From assembly GCA_950022295.1 (NCBI GenBank), contig OX465598.1:64898001-64962000 (forward strand): a stretch of 64,000 bases of DNA, given 5' to 3'. The DNA comes from Bromus sterilis (Eukaryota > Streptophyta > Magnoliopsida > Poales > Poaceae). The notes under the pieces were generated by a model that worked only from the letters and a program-made list of their open reading frames with translations, did no database searches and was not told the origin of the DNA. Position 1 is the stretch's first letter. Each line of letters opens with the position of its first letter. A program made the position numbers and the translations under genes. Shown piece after piece: positions 1 to 11,184 of this stretch.

Positions 1-560
1 TGTATCCATGAAGTGTTAATCCTTTGTTCCGGTGCTCTTTGACAGGAGTACCTTAATCTCCCTAAGTTCCTTTTGGCCCCGTTTGTAGCGGGAGGGTAGG
101 ACAAAATATGTTGTGCAAAGTTCTTATTGCAAGCACGTACAACTACCCTGGGATACACGCCTGATGTTTGATATTTGCCTAGATGATCCTTTCTTTTCTG
201 TGAGCCTTGCCCGTGTTAGAATCTATTACATGTTCGTTCTCATCCAAGCAGCGCCCGACCATCCATCTCCCTAGCCTACAGTGTTTTCTTTCCTGTTGGT
301 TACTAGTTGTTTACTTTTGCTGTTTTACCTTTGCTGCTCCACTACCACCATCACCACTATTATCACCACCACTACTACCACCATATCGCAGTTTCCACTA
401 ATACCTTCGTGAAAGCAAGTGTTTATTTCAGGTGCGGTTGAATTGACAACTCAATTGTCAAAGCCTGTACGTATTCTTTGTGTCCCCAAGTGTCGAATCA
501 ATAAATTGGGTTATCTTGCCCGCGAAGACTATCTCGATCCCCTACAGTTGAGGGTTATCA
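1..560 (+). repeat. E1 5' LTR, right part
   Basis: Matches 7989-8548 almost base for base and ends in CA, 12 bases before a tRNA-Asp-type PBS. It holds an (ACC/ATC)-rich simple stretch near 339-391, repeated in the 3' LTR. The first part of the LTR is outside the window. Confidence 0.93.
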
Positions 561-572
561 AGTATTGTTTTC

Positions 573-590
573 TGGCGCCGTTGCCGGGGA
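573..590 (+). other. E1 primer-binding site (tRNA-Asp type)
   Basis: TGGCGCCGTTGCCGGGGA has the form of the PBS complementary to the 3' end of plant tRNA-Asp, as used by Athila-type elements. It lies 12 bases after the LTR end, a longer spacer than the usual few bases. Confidence 0.88.
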
Positions 591-647
591 TCATTGCTTT
601 ATTTACAGGTCTACTTGAAGTATCCTACCTGCTGCACACTATTCACT

Positions 648-3307
648 ATGGGTAAGAAAGGAGACCCCAAGGTTCCGATCTTACCATCCCGTACGAGACG
701 AGGTACTGCTCTTAGCACTAGTGCTAAACTTGATTCACCTTCAGTTATGAGTCAGTTTGATTCACCTCAGTTACATGTTACTTCTGAGTCTGGCAATATG
801 TCAGATACTTTTGATGATGCTTCTACTACCTTTGAGACGACAGGTTCACTTGGTTCTTTTATTGAAGAACAGATTGCTGCTGCTGCCTGATTCTCGGGTG
901 TTGAAATTCCTGTTACCCAAACACCTATTGCAAAAATTCATGATCTTGCTGGCCTTAAGGAGAAACTCCTTGAGGACGATTATGTTATACTTGATGATGA
1001 TTTATGCAGGGAGCTTAATGAATGTGCTGATTCCGACCCTGCTACTATAAAGAAGTTGCTAGCAAAGCACTCCCTGAAGAACAAGTTTACTCCTTATCCT
1101 ACCTTTGCTACGTCTCCTATATGCATCACTGATCCTGATTATGATTTTTCTTTTGATCTTTCACTTATATCCACAGTTGAAGCTGACCCCTTTTATGGCA
1201 GAGAAAATGATGATGCTATCGAGCACCTGACCAAGCTCACTGAGTTGGGTGGCTTGTTTACTACTGATGAAAGGATTCATAACTTTTATGTGACCAAGCT
1301 TTTTCCTTTTTCCTTGAAAGGAGATTCTAGGGCATGGTATGATGCATTACCATATGGTTCCATTCAGAGTCCTCAAGATATGGCTATATCCTTCGTTGAT
1401 AAGTATTTTCCTGCTCATATGCAACATGTTGCTTTGCAAAGAATTTATAACTTTAAACAGTTGCAGGATGAGCATCTCCCTAAAGCTTGGGGGAGATTTT
1501 GCAGTTTTCTGAAGGCTAGACCAGGACATGAGATCCCTAAGAATGAATTACTTGATATATTTTATGCTGGTCTAACCGATGGGTCTAAATCCTATCTATA
1601 AAGTTGTGCTGGTTGTGTTTTCAGGCAAAGAACACTGGACGATGCGGAAGAATTGATGGGTAAGATTGCCAAAAACCATGAAGATTGGTCCGTGCCTGAA
1701 CCACCCCCACCACCAAAGAAGAGGGGCATGCTTGTCCTAAGCCCCGAAGATATGCAAGAAGCAAAGAAGTCTATAAAAGAGAAAGGAATTAAAGCTAAAG
1801 ACGTGAAGAATCTACCCCCAATTGAGAAGCTGTGTGAGCCTACCACTCACCCACCTATGGTAGAGGTACACTCTCTTTTAGATTTCAATTCAAGTGACAT
1901 CCCTAAAGGTAAACCTCCTGACCAATGTTTAGATGAGCTTGATAATTTTATTATGAAGTAGAATTACTTCAATGCAAGGATACAAGGTCAGTTGCATGAT
2001 AATACTCTTGCTATCAAAAGTGTGCTTGATGTTCTAGGAAGAACAGTTAATGATGTTAAATGTCTTGTGAAGCATTTTAATATGGTTCAAACTCAGCTTG
2101 AACAAATTTCTAATGTGCAAAAAGATTCGCTTGCTAATAATGCCAAACAGGAAAATTTACAGGCTTATGGTATAAAAACCCGGGGTGGAACACACACCCA
2201 GGACCCTCTCTATCCAGAAGGGCATCCGAAGAGGATCGACCAAGATTCTCAAGTGCAGGAAGAAGAAATTGTTAGATCTCCAAAGAAGAAGAAGAAGAAA
2301 CACAAGGAAGTTGACAATTCCAATGATCCTATAGAAGAAGAAGAACCAGCTGTTGATCCAAACAACATATCTACCTCCGATGCTGAGATTGAAGACGGTG
2401 CTGAACCTGAAAAAGATGCTGAAAATAATGATCCACCCGAGGTTCGTGAAGAAGAAGCACCCGATAAGCGCAAGAAGTATACTAGAGAAGACTTTCTTGC
2501 AAGGAGACATGGGAAGGAACGAGAACCATGGGTACAGAAACCCATGCCTTTCCCAAGTAAGTCCGTCAAAACCAAAGAAGAAGAGCACTACAACAAGTTT
2601 TGTGAGTGGATGAAACCTCTTTTTCTTCAAATCCCTTTAAATGATGCTATTAAGTTACCTCCTTATCCTAAGTATATGAAATATATTGTTACTAATAAAA
2701 GAAAAATCCCTAATGAGGCAATATCTACTATGCTTGCTAACTACTCTTTCAGTGGCAAGATTCCTGAGAAGTTCGGTGATCCAGGTATACACACCATTCC
2801 TTGCTCTATAAAAAATAATTATGTTAGAACTTCTTTATGTGATCTTGGTGCATGAGTGAGTGTTATGCCCTTTTCTCTCTACAAAAGAATTTGTTTAGAG
2901 AAACTAATTCCTACAGATATCTCTCTCCAGATGGCCGACAAGTCCACGACCGTCCCGATCGGTATTTGTGAGGATGTTCCTGTTGAAGTTGCCAATTGCT
3001 TAATACTTACTGATTTTGTTGTGCTTGACATGCCCGAGGATGGGAGCATGTCCATTATCCTTGGTAGACCTTTTCTTAACACCACAGGTGCTGTTATTGA
3101 TTGCAATAAAGGGAAGGTTACATTCAACATGAATGACAAAGAACACACGGTGTATTTTCCGAAGAAGATCGACAAAAGGCATGGCCTTAACTCCATTAAG
3201 AATATCGAGACCGTGAAGATTGGAGAATGGGATTGTCCACTACATGTATACCACAAATACAAACAATTATGGTGGGGACAATGTCCATTAAAGTGAGAAT
3301 GCAATGA
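648..3307 (+). pseudogene. E1 gag-protease, broken by in-frame stops
   Basis: Structural polyprotein of an Athila-like retrotransposon: Gag would form the particle and the retropepsin-like part would cleave it. The first ATG after the PBS (648) opens a Ser/Thr-rich leader. The same frame then holds a gag core (about 1056-1600, with GDSRAWYDALP and a KQLQDEH motif), a Pro-rich linker, a Lys/Glu-rich low-complexity stretch (2270-2480) and an aspartic-protease fold (about 2780-3290, CDLGA and ILGRPF motifs). One frame stays open from 648 to about 3255 except for stops at 888 (TGA), 1599 (TAA), 1959 (TAG) and 2853 (TGA). The E4 copy has Asp, Gln and Gly at the last three. A 1-base loss near 3259, relative to E4, shifts the final residues. 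Inactive as read, unless stops are sequencing errors. Confidence 0.88.
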
Positions 3308-3539
3308 TCACTTCATAAGAGGCGAGACTTTCTATGCTATATACCACAATTTTGTTGGTAAGACTTGATCAACCTTGCTAACTAGCATGTTTTATATAGG
3401 TAAAAAGTTGAGCTTGTTATGTTTTCATTTCTTTTAGCTTTTATTCTCTTTGCTGTACCCAAAGTTTTTGTTTAAAGCTTCACTTGTTCTAACTTTTGTC
3501 TCAAGTTCACGAAAGTTTTTGCAGCCTTTTGAAATTTGA

Positions 3540-3735
3540 AAAATTCTCTATAGTGAAGTTGCCCAGAAAATACCAGAAAATTCAAAATAAAAATTTCCAG
3601 GTAAAAAGCCATCGGGGAGTACCTGTGGCTGACCAGGGGGGTACACCCCTGGCCCAGGAGGCCAGGTGGCGCGACCCAGCTCATGGCCGCGCCACCCACC
3701 CTTCTGGGGCCCACAGACACCCCCTGGTGGCCTCT
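3540..3735 (+). promoter_or_regulatory. E1 internal U3-like module upstream of the second ORF
   Basis: From about 3650 to 3733 this internal sequence aligns by eye with the core of E1's own LTR (about 7380-7461). Both have CCAGGAGG, a TGGCGCG/CGCGCCA inverted repeat and then CACCCCCTGGTG, in the same order and spacing. The inverted repeat here has perfect 9-base arms (3665-3673 and 3688-3696). An A-rich stretch precedes both. No TATA box follows here; a CT-rich tract does (3738-3765). I infer an internal promoter or regulatory duplicate; function is untested. Confidence 0.5.
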
Positions 3736-3875
3736 CTTTCCTCACTCTCTCTCCTTCCTCCCAAAAACTCATGTTCTTGCTCTGGTTCTGCTGTTCTTGC
3801 TGTTCTTGAGCACGGAACCTCGATCTCCTTCTACAACCACTCATTTGAGCTGAAATTTGGAACAAACACTCTCTG

Positions 3876-4095
3876 GTATGTGACTCCCTCACCCCTCCAA
3901 TTAGTTTTCTAGTTGGTGGCTTCATTAGTGAGTATTTAGTGGTTCTTGGTGCTGTTTAGTTGAGCTTAAATGTTTGTGTATAAATTTATTTTTCAAGTTT
4001 TGTTGCTAGTTTGAGCCTTGGTAAAGTAAGTAGAATTTTTTTCCCAAACAAGTTTTGCTTAAATCTTCGTTTTTGTGAATTTTTAAAAATTTCAG
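3876..4095 (+). other. Candidate 220-bp intron before the E1 second ORF
   Basis: CTG|GTATGT at 3876 and TTTCAG| ending at 4095 make a GT-AG pair just before the ATG at 4098. The diverged E4 copy has the same signals at 26489 and 26708 and the same 220-base length. Splicing upstream of the env-position ORF is reported for the Athila-related barley element BAGY-2. Confidence 0.5.
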
Positions 4096-4097
4096 AA

Positions 4098-5332
4098 ATG
4101 GAGAGGCTAGGAAAGTGGCTTGGGAAGAAGAAGCCCGAGCGCTTTAGCCGTGTCATGCGTTCCGCAGCTTCACCTTCAACCACAAGGGTGAGCTATAATG
4201 AAGATATCGTACCCATGGAGATGTTGGACGCGTCACCCGCAAGAGCTATGGCATTTCCATGCGAAGACTTCATGGAGGATGCCGACATACGAGAAGATTT
4301 CTATGCTCTGTGTGCCAATGCAGGTTTGACACGGCTCGTTACGAGCCGTGTACCACAGTACGAGACAGTCACTGCTATTTTTGTTAACAGTTTCAGGTTT
4401 TATCCTGATAATGATACTGTGGTGTTTCGACTTTATGAAATATTGCTGACCATGCCTATGAGTACATTTTGTGAAGCTTTAGGTTTGCCAGGCTTGGTCG
4501 AGAAGAAGGGGAAAAAGTCCAAACTGTTGCACTCAACATCCTCCTCGACCCGTTCTGTAACACTGAAGTGAGGGCATCCAACCGCCAGAAGATTTCCAAC
4601 ATTTTGTTCCCTCACCTCAGGTATTTCTCCTATTATATTGCAAGAGGAGTGTTGGCTCAAGACAACACGAGCATCACTTCTACGCCTGATACTGCTATCA
4701 TGGCGAATGCCCTCTCAGGGAAGCATGAGTATCATGTGGGTTCGCTTATTGCGAAACGCCTTGCTACTAATAGTAACAAGGGGGGCCTCTTTGGTGGAGT
4801 CTATGCCACACTTCTTTTGTAGTTTCTCCAAGGAGAACCGCGCCCAGATGATACAGTCTTTCCTTTTGTCAGCCTTGACTTGGCTGCCATGAAGAGGCAT
4901 TTCTTTGTTACTAAGGCCTCTGACCGCTATGCACTTGATTATATTTTTCGGTTTAAAGACGGTGTGGAACGAACTGTCCTTCTACCTGCACCACTTGTGT
5001 TTGATTTTTCTCGCAGGAACGGATTTTGTTTTTCAGTGGCCGAGTTTGATGAGATCACGGGGAGATACCAGTTTCACGACCCCATGGAGGGGGTCGAGCC
5101 AGACGAGGAGGATCACGTGGTATATCCACAAGTTCAGGAGGAGACCGTCACCCCCTGGGGTGAAGGGTCTTCCTCTGGATGGGGGGTTGGACCTTCTCTT
5201 CCACGTGGGAGGATCCGAGGACTTCAGTGTACGCACCGGAGGGCTCATACAACCCTTGGGATTACCATTACCCCGGAGCAGGAGGCTCCTCGGGACCACA
5301 GTAGAAGAGCCCATCTTAGGCCAAAAGCCTAA
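4098..5332 (+). pseudogene. E1 Athila-type second ORF (env position), frameshifted
   Basis: The ATG at 4098 follows the candidate splice acceptor. The product starts with a basic stretch (GKWLGKKKPER) and contains the conserved block around ALCANAGL and a later TMPMSTFCEALGL, resembling the plant proteins annotated as Athila ORF1 family. It sits where Athila elements carry their env-like ORF; no clear signal peptide or membrane segment is visible, so I do not call it an envelope protein. The first frame is open to about 4500. A frameshift near 4500-4515 moves the homology to a second frame (readable from about 4516), which has a TAG at 4820 and continues from 4880 to 5332. The E4 copy (26711-27911) shows the same protein with different breaks. 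The biochemical role is unknown to me. Confidence 0.7.
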
Positions 5333-7117
5333 GCTTGGGGGAGTACGTGCTCTCTTCCCCTTTCCATTTGTATCTACCGTTGGTTCGCTTTTATCTTTTT
5401 GCAAGTTTTTGCCTGTTCTTCTTTGTTCTTTCGTTTGCAAAAACCCAAAAAGATTTCTCCTTTATTTTGTTTTCGTTAAAAACCCTTAAAAAACTCAAAA
5501 ATATGTTTCCTTTGCTCTTTAGTTTGCTTTGTTTCAGAGTTCAGCTTGAGTCCGTGATGATTATAATTTCCTACGTTCGATCGTGCAAGTGACAAGGTAG
5601 TAATGACGAAGATCGACGGAAGGGATGCAACAAGGAAAGCCGGTATGAACTCTTTTTGTTTCTACTTTTGTACATATGCCTGTACTTATGATTAGAGACC
5701 AACTTGTAGCGACATAGTGCTATGTTTACAATGCTTTCCCAGTGGTTCATGCTTTCTTTGTGGTTAGTCTAAAATAGCTAGAGTTTATAATATATTGCTT
5801 GAAATGATTGACATGCATTGCATTGTTCATGGTATGGCATATTGAAGTGGTATTTCCCTCCGGGGGATTCTTGGATTGACTTGGCACATGTTCACGCATG
5901 TTAAGACTAAAGAGTCTGTTACGCCTTGATGATATTTTTACTTCAGGGTGAGTTATATCACTTTCATGCCCGATTCAATGTTGCTTTGTCGCTCTGCATG
6001 ATTATGACTGTTATGCTCTCTAGTTGGTCGCTTCCCCGTCTTTTGCTAGCCTTCCTCCAACACCAAGCAGAATTCTTCTTGTGCTTCCAAACTCCTTTTC
6101 TAAACCCAGTTGTTCCATTTGAGTCCACCATACCTACCTATATGTGGTATTTACCGGCCACTCCTAACTTAGACTTTCTTGTGCCATCTCGAAATTTATT
6201 CAAAAGCTTCCCCTTTGTAACCGTACAAGCTCATGGTGCGGTGAGGGAAAATCAGTATCTTTCATGCCAAAAATATTTTGACGGAAGTTTTAACTAGTCA
6301 ATAAAAAATATATATATGAGAGTTACACCTCCCCCATACTTGATGATGGAATGAAATGGACCAAATGCTGCTTATGATAGATGGAACGATACCCTCCTTC
6401 CATACTTGAGGCAAAATAAAGGTTCCATAGACCATCAAAGATTCATGGATAAGGGAACATGTGTAAGCAAAAGGCATTAATATGGTTGGCATGGGAGATA
6501 TTGAGAGACCTTTACCGTTCACCGTTAACTAGAAAGTTGCACCTCTCAAAAGAGTTTTATCTCTGTTTTCAAAACCAAGAGCTCTGGTACATGTTTAGTC
6601 TTTGCTTCCTTTCACGGGATTTCAACCTTGCCATCAAAAGCCACGGTTCGAGAGTCTCCACCTTCCTTTCTCCAAAGCACCAACTATGAGAGCATAATTG
6701 TCATTCTTAGTGTAACATGCATTGTCCCAAAGTATCACATTGTCTTCTGCATGCTTGTGATGTTTCTTACTTTGAGTTCTAAGTTCTAGTCTCCTTTAAA
6801 ACTCCGGAGGAGTTTCTGCATTTATGTTTTGCTTCACTCATGGAGGCTAGCGAGATACCACTCTGATATGTTCATGTTATGTGCATTGTGATCTTGAATT
6901 GATTCTCAGCAGCATATTATTTACTTTCTGTTTGTTTGTGACTGATTACATGAAAGAAGGATTGCTTCGTGCATTGTCCTTGTAGCATGGTGTCAAAACT
7001 TGCTAAACTATTTCATAGTACATGCTTATTTACATCTAATGAAGCAAAAGAGTTTGTCAAAGTTTTCTTTGTCGCGTCCAGTTCATTGAGCTGAATTGCT
7101 TGAAGGCAAGCAATAGC
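5333..7117 (+). other. E1 3' non-coding region
   Basis: AT-rich, no sustained coding frame. It is conserved with 36905-39929 of E4, including a stretch before the PPT. Short antisense frames (for example 6298-6522) share about 15 residues with E4's antisense strand, which DNA conservation alone can explain. Confidence 0.7.
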
Positions 7118-7132
7118 TAAGCTTGGGGGAGT
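7118..7132 (+). other. E1 polypurine tract
   Basis: A purine-rich AAGCTTGGGGGAGT-type tract lies directly before the TG of the 3' LTR. The same tract precedes the E4 3' LTR. Confidence 0.85.
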
Positions 7133-8548
7133 TGATACGTCTCAAACGTATCTACTTTTCCAAACACTTTTGCTATTGTTTTAGCTTCATTCTTGCATGA
7201 TTTGAACGAAACTAACCCGGATTGACGCTGTTTTCAGCAGAGCTACCAGTGCTGTTTTCTTTTGTGCAAGTTTCTGGATATTTAGGTACGCAGGAAAAAT
7301 CCCAAGAAAAAATATAAAAAATCAGCGTTCCGGAAGCTTCCGAGGATCCAAAGGGGGGCCACAGGGCAGCCATGGGGCAGCCAGGAGGGTGCCTGGCGCG
7401 GCCCAGCCGCTGGCCGCGCCACCTGCCCTCCTGGCTGGGTCCCACACCCCCTGGTGCCCTACTTTGGCCCTATTTATTCTCCCGACGCAGAAACCCCAGA
7501 GCAGAAGTCGCTTTTCCAATCTACGTCGCGGAGCCTCCGCCACCCTCTGTTCTTCTCCGGGAGAGCTAATCTGGAGGCTGCTTTGGCCTCCGGTGAGGGG
7601 AAATCATCGCCATCGTCATCATCATCGCCTCTCCATCACCCCTCCATGACTTCTTCACTCATGTGTGAGTAATTCCCTGCTGTAGGCAAAGGGGATGGTA
7701 GGGATTGGATGAGTTAGATCATGTAATAGTTCAATTAGATTGTTGGGGGCTTGTTTCCTATCATCTACTTGGTGTTTATCATCTCTGTTACAACTTGTTG
7801 CTCTTAATGCTTGCCACTTTGGGCCCGAGTGCCATGATCTCAGATCTGATCACCCTTTTGTTTCTTGAGTTTGTGGTGTTCTTGATCCTATCTATGAGTT
7901 GTATGCACCTATTATAGTCCGGAACCGGCGATCCTAATGGTGACAGCTTGGGACACCAAAGGGGATGGACTATAATTTGAGGATTCCGTGTATCCATGAA
8001 GTGTTAATGCTTTGTTCCGGTGCTCTTTGACAGGAGTACCTTAATCTCCCTAAGTTCCTTTTGGCCCCGTTTGTAGCGGGAGGGTAGGACAAAATATGTT
8101 GTGCAAAGTTCTTATTGCAAGCACGTACAACTACCTTGGGATACACGCCTGATGTTTGATATTTGCCTGGATGATCCTTTCTTTTCTGTGAGCCTTGCCC
8201 GTGTTATAATCTATTACATGTTCGTTCTCATCCAAGAAGCGCCCGACCATCCATCTCCCTAGCCTACAGTGTTTTCTTTCCTGCTGGTTACTAGTTGTTT
8301 ACTTTTGCTGTTTTACCTTTGCTGCTCCACTACCACCATCACCACTATTATCACCACCACTACTACCACCATATAGCAGTTGCTACTAATACCTTCGTGC
8401 AAGCAAGTGTTTATTTCAGGTGCGGTTGAATTGACAGCTCAATTGTCAAAGCCTGTACGTATTCTTTGTGTCCCCAAGTGTCGAATCAATAAATTGGGTT
8501 ATCTTGCCCGCGAAGACTATCTAGATCCCATACAGTTGAGGGTTATCA
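7133..8548 (+). repeat. E1 3' LTR, complete (1416 bp)
   Basis: Begins TGATACGT right after the PPT and ends TTATCA; 7989-8548 matches the 5' LTR at 1-560. The tip carries a 7-base inverted repeat (GATACGT at 7134, ACGTATC at 7146). Confidence 0.93.
7394..7479 (+). promoter_or_regulatory. E1 LTR core promoter: GC hairpin plus TATA-like box
   Basis: Perfect 10-base arms TGGCGCGGCC (7394-7403) and GGCCGCGCCA (7412-7421) with an 8-base loop lie about 50 bases before CTATTTATTC (7470-7479), the best TATA-like box of the LTR. The same order occurs in the E2-family LTRs, where the box is clearer (CCTATATTTAGCCC in E6). Confidence 0.55.
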
Positions 8549-8965
8549 ATTGCCCATCTCTAATTTGTTTACCTCGCATAGCAGTTTTATCGTCTTTTGG
8601 GAGAGAGACATCACTAGTGAACATCACGGGACCCCGGTCCATATTCTCATCACTGTTTACAAGCTTATTTTTTTCAGTATTTACTTTCAGTTTCTATCAT
8701 TATCATTATCTTGTGTTTGATCCTTTGTAAACAACAAGATCGAAGAGATTGTCAACCTCTCTGAACTTCGTTGGGAGCAAAGTTAATTGTGTTGTGTGCA
8801 GGTCCGCGTCAGGTGCGCCGCTGACACCTACTTATCACCGCCGGAGTCCTACAGGAGACAAACCCTATCCTCTACATAGGGGAAATTTGCTGCTATCCTA
8901 CATCTCACCTTCCACTTGGGGTAACCAACGAAGGGCGAGAAGCCATTACCACTTCCACGCCATCA
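8549..8965 (+). repeat. E2 5' LTR, right part
   Basis: Matches 23556-23973 closely and the right quarter of the solo LTR E9. It ends in CA 10 bases before the PBS. Truncated on the left by the insertion of E1. Confidence 0.9.
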
Positions 8966-8975
8966 AGCGAATTTC

Positions 8976-8993
8976 TGGCGCCGTTGTCGGGGA
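8976..8993 (+). other. E2 primer-binding site (tRNA-Asp type)
   Basis: TGGCGCCGTTGTCGGGGA differs from the E1 PBS at one base. Confidence 0.85.
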
Positions 8994-9148
8994 CTCCGAA
9001 TGATAAGATAGGGGAGTTGCCCACTACCTTTTCCCTTTGTGATGATAAGATAGGCAAATTTCTGGCGTCTTGTTAGTTTACCTTTCTATTTTTATCTTTG
9101 TGTCTTATATGAAAAATTACAAAAAAATCTGCCACACTTGCTGCTACT

Positions 9149-11184
9149 ATGGGTTCCACTGAAAACACCAAGTTGTGTGACTTCAGCAGTCACAACAACA
9201 AAGACTTTATCTGCACTCCTATTGCCACACCTGCCACTTCAGATACCTCTTATGAAATTAAACCTGCTTTACTAAACCTTGTTATGAGAGATCAATTCTC
9301 TGACGCTGGAGATGATGCTGCTTTACACTTGAATAATTTTGTTGAATTATGTGATATGCAAAAGTATAAAGAAGTAGAAGGTGATGTTGTTAAGATCAAG
9401 CTTTTTTCCTTTCTCTTTGAGGGACGGAGCTAAAATCTGGTTTCAATCTTTGCCTAGGAATATCATAGATTCTTGGGATAAGTGCAAAGATGGTTTTATT
9501 GGGAAGTACTACCCCCCTGCTAAAATTATCCAATTGAGAAGTAACATTATGAATTTTAGGCAATTGGATAATGAACACGTTGCCCAAGCTTGGGAACTTA
9601 TGAAATCTCTTGTTAAGAAATGCCCTACACATGGTTTGACTACCTGGGTGGTTATCCAGACTTTTTATGCAAGCTTGAACTTTACCTCTCGGAACCTGTT
9701 AGATTCGGCCGCGGGAGGAACCTTTATGTCAACTACACTCGGTGCTGCCACAAAACTCCTCGATGAGATGATGACCAACTATTCCCAATGGCACACCGAA
9801 CGCGCCTCAACAGGTAGGAAGGTAAATTCTGTCAAGGAAATTACCTCCCTAAATGATAAAGTTGATTTAATTATGTCTTTACTTACCAAGCAACCCTCTA
9901 TTGATCCTCATGATGTTCCTTTAAATTATTTGGTTGCTCAGGAACAAGTAGATGTGAACTTGATTGCTAGAAACAACTTTAATAATAATGCTTATAGGGG
10001 CAACTTTGCTAGTAATCCTAGACCGTTTCCATCCACTTATGGGAACAACAACAGTTACCCTAGCAACAAGAACCCACTTATGAATTGGAAAACATGCTTA
10101 GAGACTTTATCACGACCCAAAAATCCTTCAAAAAGAATGTGGAAGAAAAGCTAGCTAAATTATATAATCTTTGTTTGAAGGTAGACAGCTTAGCCCTTGA
10201 TGTTGAGATGTTAAAAATTAGAACCTCTCCCCTTGAGGAGAGCAAGGCCACTCCTATTAATGCTATCCAGTTACAAATCAATGAAAATATTAGGATGATG
10301 GCTAAACTTAAAGAAAGATGGGCTAGAGAAAAAGAGGAAGAGGATAAAATTAAGAGCCTTCCTACACACCACACAGTTGCCACTATCCAAATTGTTGAGG
10401 ACACTGAAACTATTAGCACCCAATGCACTCCTGGTCCCATTGGACCTATTAATGGTGATGCTAATACCTCAACTGTAGAAGAAGAAACCCCTATGAACAT
10501 AGAGGGTTTCAAACAAGTGAGCCTAGATGACACTACTACCACCTTTGATAGTAGTGTTATTGATTTTGATAGTTGCACCCTCTCACAAGTTATTAGCTTG
10601 CTACACAAAATGTCTAGAGACCCCCACACTAGCACACTTAATCTTGCCTTCATGGAGCATATCACAAATGCTCTCATCAAAGCTAGGGAGGAGAAGCTTA
10701 GGATAGAAGCCTCCATGCCTAGTAAGCTAGATGATGGTTGGGACCCTATGATAAAAATAAAATAAAATAACTTCTCTTGCTATGATTTATGTGACGTTGG
10801 AGCTAGTACCTCTGTCATGTCCAAAAGAATGTATGATATGTTTGAATTAAAACCTTTTGATTCTTGTTCTTTTGGTGTTCGTATTGTCGACCCTTCCATA
10901 AAGAAACCTTTGGGGAAGATTGACGATGTTCTTATCATTTTCAATGAAAATTATGTTCCCGTTGATTTTATTATTATGGATATAGAGTGTGAACCTTTAT
11001 GTCCAATTATTTGTGACATCCTTTTCTCCGCACCGTTGGTGCTATCATTGACATGAAAGAGGGGAATATAAAATTTCAATTCCCTCTCAAAAAGGGGATG
11101 GAACACTTCCCTAGAAAGAAAATCAAGTTACCTTTTGAGTCCGTTACACGGGCTAGCTATTCTCTTTCTCTTGATAAAACTTGA
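9149..11184 (+). pseudogene. E2 gag-protease, frameshifted
   Basis: Athila-like gag-protease distinct from that of E1 and E4. An ATG at 9149 opens the first frame. Near 9400 the homology moves to a second frame (gag core with GAKIWFQSLP and NFRQLDNEHVAQAW, then an Asn/Tyr-rich linker), readable to about 10150. Near 10085-10150 it returns to the first frame, with a charged, likely coiled-coil linker and a retropepsin-like segment starting near 10760 (DVGAST, the usual Asp-Thr/Ser-Gly region altered). A last shift near 11035 leads to a C-terminal stretch ending at the TGA at 11182. At least three indels, so no full product can be made. Gag would assemble particles and the protease would process them. 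Confidence 0.82.

Larger units (their letters stand above)
1..8548 (+). mobile_element. E1: Athila-like Ty3/gypsy element, non-autonomous, 5' end off window
   Basis: The element runs from the middle of its 5' LTR to the end of its 3' LTR. Order: LTR remnant, PBS, broken gag-protease frame, U3-like internal module, intron candidate, broken Athila-type second ORF, non-coding tail, PPT, 3' LTR. No RT, RNase H or integrase is visible, so movement would have depended on other elements. The two LTRs differ at about 13 of 560 compared positions (about 2.3%, counted by eye). It lies inside the 5' LTR of E2: the sequence after 8548 matches the interior of the E2-family LTR. The 5 bases after the 3' LTR (ATTGC) are the expected TSD, but the left copy is off the window. 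Confidence 0.88.

Noticed and set aside
573..590. tRNA gene
   Set aside because: Only the 18-base complement of a tRNA 3' end is present, at the PBS position; no cloverleaf sequence.
2270..2480. Lys/Glu-rich stretch as a separate nuclear protein
   Set aside because: It is in frame inside the E1 gag-protease and repeated in E4 at the same place, so it is a linker.
4098..5332. Envelope glycoprotein
   Set aside because: Position fits, but no signal peptide, membrane span or glycoprotein feature is visible; called only Athila-type second ORF.
6298..6522. Antisense frame sharing about 15 residues with 39176-39361
   Set aside because: Both regions are conserved DNA of the same element family; frame lengths differ and no coding signature is visible.
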